Shown here piece after piece: positions 42,166 through 51,304 of a stretch of 64,000 bases of DNA. The stretch's first letter is position 1; every line of letters starts with the position of its first letter. Source of the DNA: Chitinophaga alhagiae (GTDB lineage: Bacteria; Bacteroidota; Bacteroidia; Chitinophagales; Chitinophagaceae). The notes beneath the pieces were generated by a model. The model ran no database searches. It had not been told where the DNA came from and worked only from the letters and a program-made list of their open reading frames with translations. Made by a program: the position numbers and the translations under genes. The stretch is taken from NCBI RefSeq assembly GCF_003568665.1, contig NZ_QXMH01000004.1, forward strand, positions 600,942-664,941, given 5' to 3'.

Positions 42166-45100
42166 TTAGAAACTGGCTCTTAAAGACAACTGGAAGGTCC
42201 TCGGGATGGGCACGTTGCCGAAATCTATCCCGCGCAGGGTAGCGCTGTTGCCACCGGCATTGGTTTCCGGGTCGTAGCCGTCATAGTCGTCCCAGCTGAT
42301 GAGGTTGCGGCCAACCAGTGAAACAGAGGCGGATTTGATGAACTTCGCAAAAGACGGCAGCTCGTAAGAAAGCGCCACTTCGCGCAGTTTCACGAAAGAC
42401 CCGCTTTCCACCCTCCACTCTTCTGTGTTGTAGATGGCAAAAATGTAGCCCCTGGGCAGCTCTCCTTTTATCTCTCTTTCGGAATAGTCTCCAATGCCTA
42501 CACCCTGGCGGGTGCGGCGGTCTGCGTTAAACACTTCCTGGCCCAGCGCGCCATCCAGCAGAAAACTGAGGCTGAGTTTTTTGTAAGACAGGCTGCTGTT
42601 GAAGCTCACCAGCCAGTCCGGGTGCGGGCTGCCGATCACCCTGCGCAGCAGCACCTTGGTGGTGGGATCAATGGCGGCAATGGGGCGGCCTTCCGCATCC
42701 AGCGCCATGCCTCCTTTACCGTCCCGCTCAAAGTAGTTGCCGTAAAACACGCCAATAGGCTCACCGGCCACTATCACAGACAAAGAGCCTGCCGCGTTGG
42801 CCAGCATGATGGGCGTTACCTGGCTGGAAGATGTAACAAGGTTCTTGTTACGCGCCAGGGAGCCGCCTACGGTCCATGTAAAGTCCTTATTTGAAACCGG
42901 CGTGGCGTTGATGCCCAGCTCCCAGCCCTTGTTGGTGAGGTTGCCCACATTCTCCACGCGCTCGCTGCCGCCTGAAGAAGGTGCCAGCACCCTGTCTACC
43001 AGCAGGGAGTTGCCTACTATCTTTTTGTCGTACACGGTGAAAATAACGCCCAGCCTGTTGTTGAGGAAAGACAGGTCTGTGCCCACTTCTATTTCGCTGG
43101 AGCGTTCCGGCTCTACGTCACTGTTACCCAGCCGGGTGTTCACGTTGTAGGTGGCCAGGCCGTTGAGGCTCAGCGGCAGGTAGGTGGAGAACTGGTCGTA
43201 AGAGCCAATGCCGGTGAGGTTGCCCGCCAGCCCCCAGGAGGCCCTCAGGCGGGCGGAATTGAACCAGTTGCCCATGCCTGCCCAGAAACCCATATCGCTG
43301 AGGCTCCAGGAGGCGCTCAGTTTGGGGTAGAAATACGTACGCGTGTCTTTCGGGAAGGACGTACTGCCGTCTATACGCGCGGCGGCGGTAATGAAGGCAA
43401 TGTTCTTGTACCCGAACGTTTCCTGGAGGAAGCCGCCGAAGATCTGCCGCTGGTCAAGCGTATAACGCGGGTCTAGCCGGGTGGCGGCGCCATTGATGGA
43501 GGTAATGCCGTTCAGCAGGTCACGCCCTTCGTTGAACAGGCCGGTGATCTTCTGGTACTGGTGGTTAAAGCCCGCGGTGGTGAGGGAAGAGAAATCCCCG
43601 AACTTCGTGTTGTAGGAAATGTTCAAATCGTTGTTGATGAAGAAAGAGTTCACCATAGCGGTTGATACGTAGCCCAGCCCTTCCTGCGCGGCAATGTACG
43701 GGTACCGTTCTATCAGGTTGTTGCCCTCCTGGCTGAAGTTGTCCACTCCCAATATATAATCGATATTCAGCCCTTCCACAGGTCTGATCTTCACCTGTAT
43801 GTCACTAATGGTACGGCTTACCGCCTGTGTCAGGTGCATATCCTCTATTACGCTCAGCGGGTTTACACGCGTGGGCTCTACGCCTTTGAGGTTGCCGGCC
43901 GCGTCCCTTTCTTCTATGTTGTAAATGTTGTTGGTGATGTTGATGGTATTGATAGGGCTCCAGAACACGTTCCCATTGGGCTTTTCATTGGAGAAGCTGT
44001 TGGCGTAGGTGATGCCGCCCGCCAGGGTAAGGTGTTCGTTGATCACCTGCTCTACTCTTGTTTTGAAGTTGAAACGCCTGAAATCCGTGTTGCGGATAAT
44101 GCCTTCGTTCTTGTAATAACCGCCGGAGAAATAATACTTTGTTTTTTCAGAGCCGCCGCTGATGGAAACGTAGTTGTCCGTACCCAGGCCGGTATCAAAT
44201 ATCTGGTCCTGGTAATCATACCGCGTTACATCCACCAAGCCGGTAGCCAACCTTCTCACCTGCCCGTCAGGCCGCGTGTACATTACGTTGGGCGCAGGCC
44301 CGTCACTGATGTTGCCGAGGCGCAGCGTGGTGGAGCCGAACTGCTTGCCATAAGTAGAGATATATACTTTTTTACGCAGCTCGTTCATGATGATGCTGGT
44401 ACCGAAATCTATTTTCATCTGCCCTGCCTTGCCGGATTTGGTAGTGATCAGCACTACCCCGTTGCTGGCGCGGGAGCCGTAAATGGCGGAAGCGGAGGCG
44501 CCGGGGATGATGTCTATTTTCTCGATATCGTTCGGGTTAATGTCTGCCATGCGGTTGGTACCCAGCGCGGCAGACTCTCCCGCGTTCACGTTGAGGTTGG
44601 TCACATTGGTGGTAGTGTTGCTGACCACTACCCCGTCTACCACGTACAGCGGTTCCGAAGAACCTTTGATGGTGCTGGTGCCCCTCATACGGATGGAGAT
44701 ACCGCCGGAAGGGTCTCCCGAGGTCTGCGTGATCTGCGCGCCGGGCACCTTGCCCTGCAGCGCCGCGCCCAGGTTACCGGAGCCGGTGTTGGTGAGCTGT
44801 TTGGCGCTCACGGAGTTGACCGTGTTACCCAGTTGTTTCCTGGATTGCCGGAGGGTGGAACCGATCACCACCACTTCGTCCATGTTCAGCACATCGTCCT
44901 GCATCACGGCGTCTGCCGTAACGGGGCTGCTGCCGATAGTGATGCCTTGGGGAGCGGACTTGAAGCCGATGCCGGAAAAATCCAGCGTGTAGTTGCCCGG
45001 TTTTGCATTGGTGGTAAAATTGTACCGCCCTTCAGCATCTGTGGTGGCGCCGGTGCTGGTGCCGCGCAGCTGCACCGTAATGCCGGGCAACGCGTCACCG

Positions 45101-45225
45101 GAAGGCGAGGTGACCTTTCCGCTGATGCGGACCTGCGCTATGGCAACGCAGGCCAGCAGTTGGAACAAGATGATAAGCGGAAGCGCCTGCCATCTTCTTT
45201 GCCGGAGTCTAAGTGGACTTCTCAT
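42166..45225 (-). CDS. SusC/RagA TonB-linked outer-membrane protein without STN domain
   Basis: 1019 residues. A basic n-region and signal peptide (LPLIILFQLLACVAIAQ) lead directly into the carboxypeptidase-regulatory-like domain (about 33-115, GDALPGITVQLRG). There is no STN domain. Plug and SusC signature (LYVVDGVVV) are followed by a barrel ending QLSLRASF. Without STN it should transport only and not signal to an anti-sigma factor, matching the absence of FecR/sigma genes beside it. The DeoR-type regulator 131 bp upstream on the same strand is the likely control. Ligand unknown. Confidence 0.92.
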   Translation of the reverse strand: MRSPLRLRQRRWQALPLIILFQLLACVAIAQVRISGKVTSPSGDALPGITVQLRGTSTGATTDAEGRYNFTTNAKPGNYTLDFSGIGFKSAPQGITIGSSPVTADAVMQDDVLNMDEVVVIGSTLRQSRKQLGNTVNSVSAKQLTNTGSGNLGAALQGKVPGAQITQTSGDPSGGISIRMRGTSTIKGSSEPLYVVDGVVVSNTTTNVTNLNVNAGESAALGTNRMADINPNDIEKIDIIPGASASAIYGSRASNGVVLITTKSGKAGQMKIDFGTSIIMNELRKKVYISTYGKQFGSTTLRLGNISDGPAPNVMYTRPDGQVRRLATGLVDVTRYDYQDQIFDTGLGTDNYVSISGGSEKTKYYFSGGYYKNEGIIRNTDFRRFNFKTRVEQVINEHLTLAGGITYANSFSNEKPNGNVFWSPINTINITNNIYNIEERDAAGNLKGVEPTRVNPLSVIEDMHLTQAVSRTISDIQVKIRPVEGLNIDYILGVDNFSQEGNNLIERYPYIAAQEGLGYVSTAMVNSFFINNDLNISYNTKFGDFSSLTTAGFNHQYQKITGLFNEGRDLLNGITSINGAATRLDPRYTLDQRQIFGGFLQETFGYKNIAFITAAARIDGSTSFPKDTRTYFYPKLSASWSLSDMGFWAGMGNWFNSARLRASWGLAGNLTGIGSYDQFSTYLPLSLNGLATYNVNTRLGNSDVEPERSSEIEVGTDLSFLNNRLGVIFTVYDKKIVGNSLLVDRVLAPSSGGSERVENVGNLTNKGWELGINATPVSNKDFTWTVGGSLARNKNLVTSSSQVTPIMLANAAGSLSVIVAGEPIGVFYGNYFERDGKGGMALDAEGRPIAAIDPTTKVLLRRVIGSPHPDWLVSFNSSLSYKKLSLSFLLDGALGQEVFNADRRTRQGVGIGDYSEREIKGELPRGYIFAIYNTEEWRVESGSFVKLREVALSYELPSFAKFIKSASVSLVGRNLISWDDYDGYDPETNAGGNSATLRGIDFGNVPIPRTFQLSLRASF

Positions 45226-45356
45226 AATGATCTTAATTTTGGCGTTAGAAAAAGGAAGTAAGTAAGACTGTGTTCACCGTATTGCATATAGAAGATGCAT
45301 TCAGCCGGGCCGCCGGCCCGGAGACGTTCATTGTCAGCGATCATGTTAACTGCCTG

Positions 45357-46103
45357 TCAGTGTACCTCCATACCTGCATCGCGGTAGGGGGCCAATAGCT
45401 CATCCAGGGGATCCAGTTCCGTAATCAGGATGTCGATATCTGTTGCGTTGCAAACCTTCAGCCGTTGGGCCGTGTTGATCTTTTCCGATATAGCCAGCGA
45501 AACAACTCTTGAAGAAGATTCCACCATGGCCTTTTTCACCTGCACTACATCCAGGTCGTTATCCGTAAGGCCGGCGTGAATGTCTATGGCATTGGTGCCA
45601 AGAAAGCAGAGGTCTGCCTTCACCTGCCTGATCTGCGCAATGGCGCCGCCGCCCACGGTAATGCGCGAGCTTTTAGACAGCCTGTCCCCGATCAGTATCA
45701 CTTCAATATGTGGATGCTGCAGGTATTCAAAAGCCGCTGGCAGGCTGCCGGTAAAAAAAGTGGCCCGCAGGTGCTGCGGCAGCGCCCTGGCCATTTCCAG
45801 TATGGTAGTGCCACCGGTGGTGAATACGAACATGCCGTCCTGTATCAGCCTGATGGCCTTCTGCGCTATGCGCTTCTTTTCCGGCAAGGAATAAACATCT
45901 GTAATATTGAAGGAATTGTGGAACGAGCGGGACAGCGCGCCGCCATGCACTTTGATGATCCTCCCCGCGTCTGCCAGCTCATTGAGGTCACGCCGGATAG
46001 TGTCTTCAGACACGTTCAACCGCTCTACAAGATGGGTAGTGAGCACCTTGTTGTGAAGGTTGACCTCATGAAGAATAACGTTCTGTCTTTCTTCCTTGAG
46101 CAT
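45357..46103 (-). CDS. DeoR/GlpR family transcriptional regulator
   Basis: 248 residues. The N-terminal winged helix (about 5-60) has NKVLTTHLVERLNVSEDTIRRDLNELADAGRIIKVHGGA, the DeoR signature. The C-terminal sugar-phosphate sensing domain (about 75-240) carries GMFVFTTGGTTILEMARAL, ILIGDRLSKSSR and FLGTNAIDIHAGLTDNDLDVVQVKKAM. Such repressors respond to phosphorylated sugars. It is divergent from the PQQ-type sugar dehydrogenase gene (184-bp gap) and upstream of the STN-less SusC/SusD genes, so it may control either or both. Confidence 0.92.
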   Translation of the reverse strand: MLKEERQNVILHEVNLHNKVLTTHLVERLNVSEDTIRRDLNELADAGRIIKVHGGALSRSFHNSFNITDVYSLPEKKRIAQKAIRLIQDGMFVFTTGGTTILEMARALPQHLRATFFTGSLPAAFEYLQHPHIEVILIGDRLSKSSRITVGGGAIAQIRQVKADLCFLGTNAIDIHAGLTDNDLDVVQVKKAMVESSSRVVSLAISEKINTAQRLKVCNATDIDILITELDPLDELLAPYRDAGMEVH

Positions 46104-46231
46104 AGCGGGGTTGTTTAATTGTTAGCTATATGAAGATAAACAAAATACCCAGATACCGCACAAAAATGCAGGAATATTTCTTAAACATGCAAATTTCGGC
46201 AAGGGAAGTGCGTGTTTCATGCATGTAAATC

Positions 46232-46265
46232 TTTCACCTTTATACGGTGGTATAGCGTATTTTTG
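46232..46265 (+). promoter_or_regulatory. Predicted Bacteroidota-type promoter of the sugar dehydrogenase
   Basis: TTTC at 46232-46235 and TATTTTTG at 46258-46265 resemble the TTTG / TAnnTTTG boxes, spaced 22 bp, with the ATG 22 bp further on. Motif match only; the -33 box is one mismatch off. Confidence 0.4.
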
Positions 46266-46287
46266 GGTGAATAAAAGACCATCAATT

Positions 46288-47547
46288 ATGCATTTGTCTC
46301 AGCAATTTCTGTCTACTATCTGTTTAGGCGGCGCCATTGTGCTGGCATCCTGCGGCCAGGGCACCAGCGGCAATCATTCCAAAACGCCTGCTGACAGTGC
46401 TGCAACGCCGGCAGACAGCTCTGCCGCGCCTGTGGAAACCAAGGCCGCCAACACTGATTACAAACCCGCATTTCCCGGCCAAACGAGGATTGGCGGTGTA
46501 AAGACCACTACGCCCTATCAAAGCGAGGTGCTGACCAATGACCTGCAGTCTCCCTGGGGCATTACGCAGTTGCCTGACGGGCGTTTCCTGATCACGCAAA
46601 AGAAAGGCACCATGCGCATTGCCACGCTGGACGGGAAACTCAGCGAGCCCATTACCGGTTTGCCGGCAGTTAACGCAGGCGGCCAGGGCGGTTTGCTGGG
46701 GCTGCGCGTTGACCCTGATTTTGCCAGCAACAGGATGGTGTATTGGGTATTTTCCGAAAAGCTGCCCAATGGCAACCTGACGGCGGTAGCAAAAGGCAAA
46801 CTGTCTGCAGACGAAAAAAAGATAGAAGGCGCTACCGTTATATACCAGGCCACGCCGGCCTATGACGGCACGCTCCACTACGGCGGGCGCATCCTGTTTG
46901 ACAAGGAAGGCAACCTGATCGTTAGCACCGGCGAGCGTTCAGACCTGGCCACCCGCCCGCAGGCGCAAGACCTACAATCAGGCCTGGGCAAAATTGTGCG
47001 CATCACCAAAGAGGGGAACCCCGCGGCCGGCAATCCCCTTGCCAGCCAGGGCGCGCGGCCGGAACTGTACTCCTATGGTCACCGCAACGTACAGGGGCTG
47101 GCATTCCACCCCGTTACCGGAGACCTTTGGGAAACAGAATTTGGCCCCCGCGGCGGCGATGAGCTGAACCGCGTGGAAGCCGGCAAAAACTACGGCTGGC
47201 CTACCATTACCTATGGCCTGGAGTACAGCGGCAAAAAGGTCGGTGACAGCATTCAGCAGAAAGCCGGGCTTGAACAGCCCATATATTACTGGGACCCCGT
47301 GCTCTCCCCCAGCGGCATCACCTTCTACAGCGGCAATGCTATTCCCGAGTGGCAGAACAACCTGTTCATTGCAGGGCTGAGCAGCCAGCACATTGCGCGC
47401 ATTGTGATCAAAGACAATAAAGTAGTGGGCGAAGAACGGCTGCTGGCAGATGAAAAACAACGCTTCCGAGATGTAACGGAAGGAAAGGACGGCGCGCTCT
47501 ATGCCATTACGGACGGCGGGCGGCTGTACAAGATATCCAAGAAGTAA
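46288..47547 (+). CDS. PQQ-dependent soluble aldose sugar dehydrogenase, lipoprotein
   Basis: 419 residues from the ATG at 46288; upstream in-frame codons to 46219 overlap the promoter and do not fit a signal peptide. Lipobox VLASC (Cys22), then an Ala/Ser/Thr linker. The six-bladed propeller of the soluble glucose/aldose dehydrogenase (GSDH) group covers about 65-415: SPWGITQLPDGRFLITQKKGT, GGLLGLRVDPDF, GHRNVQGLAFHPVTGDLWETEFGPRGGDELNRVEAGKNYGWP, all typical of Asd/YliI-type enzymes. It would oxidise aldoses to lactones outside the cytoplasm if PQQ is available. It is divergent from the DeoR regulator and convergent with the OmpA gene. Confidence 0.88.
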   Translation: MHLSQQFLSTICLGGAIVLASCGQGTSGNHSKTPADSAATPADSSAAPVETKAANTDYKPAFPGQTRIGGVKTTTPYQSEVLTNDLQSPWGITQLPDGRFLITQKKGTMRIATLDGKLSEPITGLPAVNAGGQGGLLGLRVDPDFASNRMVYWVFSEKLPNGNLTAVAKGKLSADEKKIEGATVIYQATPAYDGTLHYGGRILFDKEGNLIVSTGERSDLATRPQAQDLQSGLGKIVRITKEGNPAAGNPLASQGARPELYSYGHRNVQGLAFHPVTGDLWETEFGPRGGDELNRVEAGKNYGWPTITYGLEYSGKKVGDSIQQKAGLEQPIYYWDPVLSPSGITFYSGNAIPEWQNNLFIAGLSSQHIARIVIKDNKVVGEERLLADEKQRFRDVTEGKDGALYAITDGGRLYKISKK

Positions 47548-47576
47548 ATAAAATACAAACAAGCGCTACTGTGCAT

Positions 47577-47614
47577 AAAAAAGGTGCTGAACACTTCCTG
47601 GTCAGCACCTTTTG
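47577..47614. terminator. Bidirectional terminator between sugar dehydrogenase and OmpA genes
   Basis: AAGGTGCTGA (47581-47590) pairs perfectly with TCAGCACCTT (47602-47611) around an 11-base loop, with A run on the left and T run on the right. It serves both convergent genes. Confidence 0.85.
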
Positions 47615-47638
47615 CAATTATTATCAGGTCACCTGCTA

Positions 47639-48544
47639 TTACGGCTGGTTACCCGCGGGTTGTTGCGGGCTCACTACCGGCGGCTGGTCATCAGCGTCAG
47701 GCGCTTTGTCTATCAGCTCCATAAACTGGTCCAGTTTAGGCGTGATGATGATCTGCGTACGCCTGTTGCGCGTTTTACCGGCATCGTCAGCATTGGAGGC
47801 AACAGGATTGTATTCGCCCCGGCCGCCTGCTGTCAGCCTTTTGGGATCTACAGCATAATCGTTCTGTAAAGACTGTACCACAGAAGATGCCCGCAAGGCG
47901 CTCAGGTCCCAGTTGTTGCGGATGTTCGTTTTGGAAATGGGCACGTTGTCCGTATTACCTTCGATCAGCACGTCATAGTCTTTGTAGTCTTTGATGATCT
48001 TGGCGATCTTGGCCAGGGTAGCCCCCGCGGTAGATGAAATTTCGTAGCTGCCTGACTTGTACAGCATTTTGTCTGACAGCGAAATGTACACTACTCCTTT
48101 CAGCACCTGCACATCAACATCCTGCATCTCTTCCCTGCTGAGGGAACGGGTGAGGTTGTTGGTGAGTACAAGATTGAGGGAGTCACTGGTGTTTTTGGTA
48201 TTCACCAGGTGCTGGATGTATTTGTTAGACGCATTGATCTCATCCACCAGTTTGGAAATGTTCACATTGCCCTGGCTGGTAGAGTTCAGGCATTTGTCTA
48301 ACGCGGCCTGCAGGGCAACCAGGTTGTTGCGCTGCGCGGCTATCTGCTCTTCCAGGCTTTGCACCCGTGTGGTGGCGCCTGAAAGTTCACGCTGAGAGGC
48401 TTGGTATTTACCGTCCAAAGCCCTGTTCTGGTTCTGTAATTCGTTATAACTGCTCTGTAACTGGCCAAACTTCTTGTTGCTCACACAACCCTCTCCTAAA
48501 ATAGCTACCACCGCTAATGATGATAATAAGACCGGTACTCTCAT
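47639..48544 (-). CDS. OmpA-family peptidoglycan-associated lipoprotein
   Basis: 301 residues. Lipobox GEGC (Cys20), then a long coiled-coil (about 25-95, rich in Gln/Leu/Glu, with QSLEEQIAAQRNNL) and a second short helix region. The C-terminal OmpA domain (about 150-285) holds the peptidoglycan-binding pattern: IEGNTDNVPISKTNIRNNWDLSALRASSVVQ and DPKRLTAGGRGEYNPVASN, followed by RNRRTQIIITPK. A Pro/Asp-rich tail ends the protein. It probably tethers the outer membrane to the cell wall. Alone in its transcript, with a shared terminator on its 3' side. Confidence 0.9.
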   Translation of the reverse strand: MRVPVLLSSLAVVAILGEGCVSNKKFGQLQSSYNELQNQNRALDGKYQASQRELSGATTRVQSLEEQIAAQRNNLVALQAALDKCLNSTSQGNVNISKLVDEINASNKYIQHLVNTKNTSDSLNLVLTNNLTRSLSREEMQDVDVQVLKGVVYISLSDKMLYKSGSYEISSTAGATLAKIAKIIKDYKDYDVLIEGNTDNVPISKTNIRNNWDLSALRASSVVQSLQNDYAVDPKRLTAGGRGEYNPVASNADDAGKTRNRRTQIIITPKLDQFMELIDKAPDADDQPPVVSPQQPAGNQP

Positions 48545-48714
48545 GTGTTTATTGTTTAATATGAAGAATTATTGCCTCAACAAGGCAATAACCGGTGTAT
48601 ACAAAGGTTGTGCCAGTAAATAGATAAGATTGGCGCTCAGCCACTTACAAACAACGGTAGACTCCCCGGCGCTGGCTTCCTTTTTGTTGCATCTGGTGTA
48701 TAAAACCGTCTGTT

Positions 48715-48903
48715 ATGAGCGACGATAAAAAATTAACCGGCAAGCAGGACGATCTCCGGGTAGACGCAAAAGACCCTTCCGAGGTAGAATACCTGCATCA
48801 GCAATTCCCCTGGAAAACACACGAAGAAATAAAAGAAGCCATCAAGACCAAAGGGCCTTTCCGGGAAGATATTGAGGCTTACCTGCGCAAGGGGAAAGCG
48901 TAG
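48715..48903 (+). CDS. DUF3606 family small protein
   Basis: 62 residues, highly charged, no signal. It matches the DUF3606 pattern: a short polar start, DLRVDAKDPSEVEYLHQQFPWKTHEEIKEAIKTKGP, and a final IEAYLRKGK helix. Such small proteins have an HTH-like helical fold; their role is unknown. It is isolated, with 170 bp upstream and 166 bp downstream containing no clear gene. Confidence 0.78.
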   Translation: MSDDKKLTGKQDDLRVDAKDPSEVEYLHQQFPWKTHEEIKEAIKTKGPFREDIEAYLRKGKA

Positions 48904-49069
48904 CGGGCTGGCGTGGCCCGGCGGGCAAAGCAGCACCTGCCGGCTTTAAGCTGTTTTTCGCGGCGTTCATACGCTAAAGGCACACCACAGCGTCAGCGGC
49001 CCGGCTTTTTATTTCACCCCTCATTCCCTATTTTTACGGCCGCTTTGCAAAACTCATTGCTGTCCGTTC

Positions 49070-49954
49070 ATGCCATCTACAAGCGCGCCGCGTGGCAAGC
49101 TGATACTGGCGGGTATCATCTTCGCATTTTTATGGGCCTCTGCCTCCGCCGGCACCAAAGCAGGCCTGAGCGCCGTGCAGCCCTTTGTGCTGTTCGTACC
49201 GCGCTTCTTCCTGGCTGCGGCCATTATGCTGTTCATTTCCCACGGGCTGTTCAGGAAACGCCTGCCGCAAGGAAAAGAATGGCGGCAGGTGGCTATTTAC
49301 GGGCTGTTCAACATTTCCCTCTACCTGGGCATTTATGTGGTGGGCATGACGGAAGTATCCGCCGGGCTGGGCGCGCTGGCCGCCGCCACCAACCCCGTAT
49401 TCATCAGCCTGCTCGGCACCATATGGCTGCGCCAGCCGTTGCGGCCGGTTACCATATTGAGCCTGGTGCTTTGCCTGGCCGGCATTGGGGTGGCCGCATG
49501 GCCGCTGATGGCAGACAGTTACGCCACTCCCTGGGGGCTGAGCATGGTATTGCTCAGCATGGTGGCCTACTCCATCGGGTCTATTTATTTCTCCGGCCGC
49601 GCCTGGGGAGACCTGCATATTTTCACCATCAACGGCTGGCAAACGCTTTTTGGCGGCATCTTTCTGCTGCCGCTGATGATAGCCTGGTACCAGCCGGGCG
49701 TTAACCATTTCGATCTCACCTGGCTGCTGGCCTTGTTGTGGCTGGTGGTCCCCGTATCTATCATTGCCGTGCTGCTGTGGCTGTACCTGCTGAAAGACAA
49801 CCCCGTGAACGCGTCGTTCTGGCTTTTTCTCTGCCCGGTTTTCGGCTTTGGCATTTCCGCCGCGCTGATGGGCGAGCCGCTGAGCCTGTACACCCTGGCC
49901 AGCGTGGTGCTGGTAGTGGCCGGTCTTTACCTGGTGCAACGGGCGCGGAAATGA
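49070..49954 (+). CDS. DMT-superfamily (EamA) transporter
   Basis: 294 residues with about ten hydrophobic helices in two EamA repeats (about 12-140 and 155-290). Examples are LILAGIIFAFLWASASAGTKAGL, FFLAAAIMLFISHGLF, LTWLLALLWLVVPVSIIAVLLWLYLL and LASVVLVVAGLYLVQRARK. It would export or import small metabolites such as amino acids or nucleotide precursors; specificity is unknown. TATTTTTA at 49029-49036 with a T-rich box about 20 bp upstream could be its promoter. It is 64 bp upstream of a small AraC-type gene, and the two may be co-regulated. Confidence 0.9.
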   Translation: MPSTSAPRGKLILAGIIFAFLWASASAGTKAGLSAVQPFVLFVPRFFLAAAIMLFISHGLFRKRLPQGKEWRQVAIYGLFNISLYLGIYVVGMTEVSAGLGALAAATNPVFISLLGTIWLRQPLRPVTILSLVLCLAGIGVAAWPLMADSYATPWGLSMVLLSMVAYSIGSIYFSGRAWGDLHIFTINGWQTLFGGIFLLPLMIAWYQPGVNHFDLTWLLALLWLVVPVSIIAVLLWLYLLKDNPVNASFWLFLCPVFGFGISAALMGEPLSLYTLASVVLVVAGLYLVQRARK

Positions 49955-49971
49955 GCGTATTGCTCCGCAAC

Positions 49972-50002
49972 GTTGGCCGCAACAACAAAAGTCATAACTT
50001 TA
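49972..50002 (+). promoter_or_regulatory. Predicted promoter of the small AraC-type gene
   Basis: GTTG at 49972-49975 and TAACTTTA at 49995-50002, 19 bp apart, resemble TTTG / TAnnTTTG. An AGGAGA ribosome-binding site follows at 50011-50016, ahead of the ATG at 50019. Prediction from motif match. Confidence 0.35.
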
Positions 50003-50018
50003 AGGCTGACAGGAGATC

Positions 50019-50399
50019 ATGAAAAAAGCGGAGCAACATACTACCAGCCGGCCGGAAGAAATTGCGCAGCGGTACCTGCAATTCCTGGACAGGCACCTGG
50101 AAGACCTGGTGCAGGGAAGGGTGACCGAAATGCTGCAGCTCCGGCAAATTGCCGCGGCCCTCTATATTTCGCACTACCATCTTACCGATACCGTTAAACA
50201 GCTGCTCGGGCATCACCCCTGCCATTTTTACGACCAGAAGATCATCAGCAAGGCCAAAGAGATGCTGGCAGGAACAAGCCTGCCTGTTGCCGACATTGCG
50301 CTGACGCTGACGTATGACCCTTCCAACTTCAGCAAATTCTTCAAAAAGTTCACCGGCCAAACGCCCGGAGATTACAGGAAAGCGCAGCAGGCGTACTGA
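50019..50399 (+). CDS. Small AraC-type DNA-binding protein (HTH domain only)
   Basis: 126 residues with no sensor domain. It carries the paired helix-turn-helix motifs of AraC/XylS proteins: LRQIAAALYISHYHLTDTVKQLLGHHPCHFYDQKIISKAKEML and VADIALTLTYDPSNFSKFFKKFTGQTPGDYRK. Typical full-length members are 250-300 residues, so this is a stand-alone DNA-binding module. A clear AGGAGA site 3 bp before the ATG and the promoter-like boxes upstream support the start. The SDR gene begins 85 bp downstream on the same strand and is a likely target. Confidence 0.85.
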   Translation: MKKAEQHTTSRPEEIAQRYLQFLDRHLEDLVQGRVTEMLQLRQIAAALYISHYHLTDTVKQLLGHHPCHFYDQKIISKAKEMLAGTSLPVADIALTLTYDPSNFSKFFKKFTGQTPGDYRKAQQAY

Positions 50400-50484
50400 T
50401 TTCCCAAAATTCCCAAAAGTTCACCATAAGGTATCCATTTGCTTTGGAGAGCTTTGCCGTACTGTTCATCAAAAAAGAATCATT

Positions 50485-51240
50485 ATGGCAAGAAACGATC
50501 TCAAAGGCAAAGTGGTGCTAATTGCAGGCGGGGCTAAAAACCTTGGCGGGCTGCTGAGTAAAAACCTCGCCGCCAGGGGAGCAAAAGTGGCCATCCACTA
50601 CAACAGCGGCAATACCAGGGCTGATGCGGAGCATACGCTGGCAGCCATACAGGCGGCCGGCGGCGAAGCTGTTATTTTCCAGGCAGACCTTACGCAGGTG
50701 AGCCATATCACGAAACTGTTTGACGACACCATCCAACAACTCGGAGGTATAGATATTGCCATCAACACCGCGGGCAAAGTGTTGAAAAAACCTTTTGTAG
50801 ACACCACAGAAGCGGAATATGATAGTATGTCTGACATCAACGCCAAGCTGGCTTACTTCTTTATACAGGAAGCCGGTAAAAAGCTCAATGACAACGGCAA
50901 GGTGTGCACCATTGTTACCTCCCTGCTGGCGGCCTTTACCGGGTATTACTCCACTTACGAGGGCCTGAAAGCGCCGGTAGAGCATTTTACCCGCGCCGCC
51001 GCCAAGGAGTTCGGCAACAGGGGCATTTCAGTGACCGCTGTAGCCCCCGGCCCTATGGATACGCCCTTTTTCTACGGGCAGGAATCTGAAGATGCGGTGG
51101 CGTATCACAAATCTGCTTCTGCACTGGGAGGCTTAACGGACATCAAAGACATTGCCCCGCTGGTGGAGTTCCTGATAACAGACGGCTGGTGGATCACGGG
51201 GCAAACTATTTTTGCGAACGGGGGCTACACCACCCGTTAG
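50485..51240 (+). CDS. SDR family oxidoreductase
   Basis: 251 residues from the ATG at 50485; the frame is open to 50314, but that part overlaps the AraC-type gene. Short-chain dehydrogenase features: a nucleotide motif AGGAKNLGG (14-22) that departs from the usual TGxxxGIG, INTAGK in place of NNAG, Ser146, Tyr158 and Lys162 (YEGLK) and the PGPMDTPFF segment. It resembles ketoreductases of the FabG type. The substrate is unknown. It follows the small AraC gene and is ended by a hairpin terminator before the convergent SRPBCC gene. Confidence 0.88.
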   Translation: MARNDLKGKVVLIAGGAKNLGGLLSKNLAARGAKVAIHYNSGNTRADAEHTLAAIQAAGGEAVIFQADLTQVSHITKLFDDTIQQLGGIDIAINTAGKVLKKPFVDTTEAEYDSMSDINAKLAYFFIQEAGKKLNDNGKVCTIVTSLLAAFTGYYSTYEGLKAPVEHFTRAAAKEFGNRGISVTAVAPGPMDTPFFYGQESEDAVAYHKSASALGGLTDIKDIAPLVEFLITDGWWITGQTIFANGGYTTR

Positions 51241-51261
51241 GAGGGATGCCTGTATCAATAA

Positions 51262-51290
51262 AAGCGCTCACTTCGTTGTGAGCGCTTGTT
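51262..51290 (+). terminator. Terminator between SDR and SRPBCC genes
   Basis: Perfect 10-bp stem AAGCGCTCAC (51262-51271) with GTGAGCGCTT (51278-51287) and loop TTCGTT, followed by GTTGTTT. It lies 21 bp after the SDR stop and about 17 bp from the stop of the convergent SRPBCC gene. Confidence 0.75.
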
Positions 51291-51304
51291 GTTTCCCGAT
51301 CTGT

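Noticed and set aside
45305..45321. GC-rich hairpin between DeoR and SusC genes
   Set aside because: The stem is short and lacks a T tract on either strand, so it is not called a terminator.
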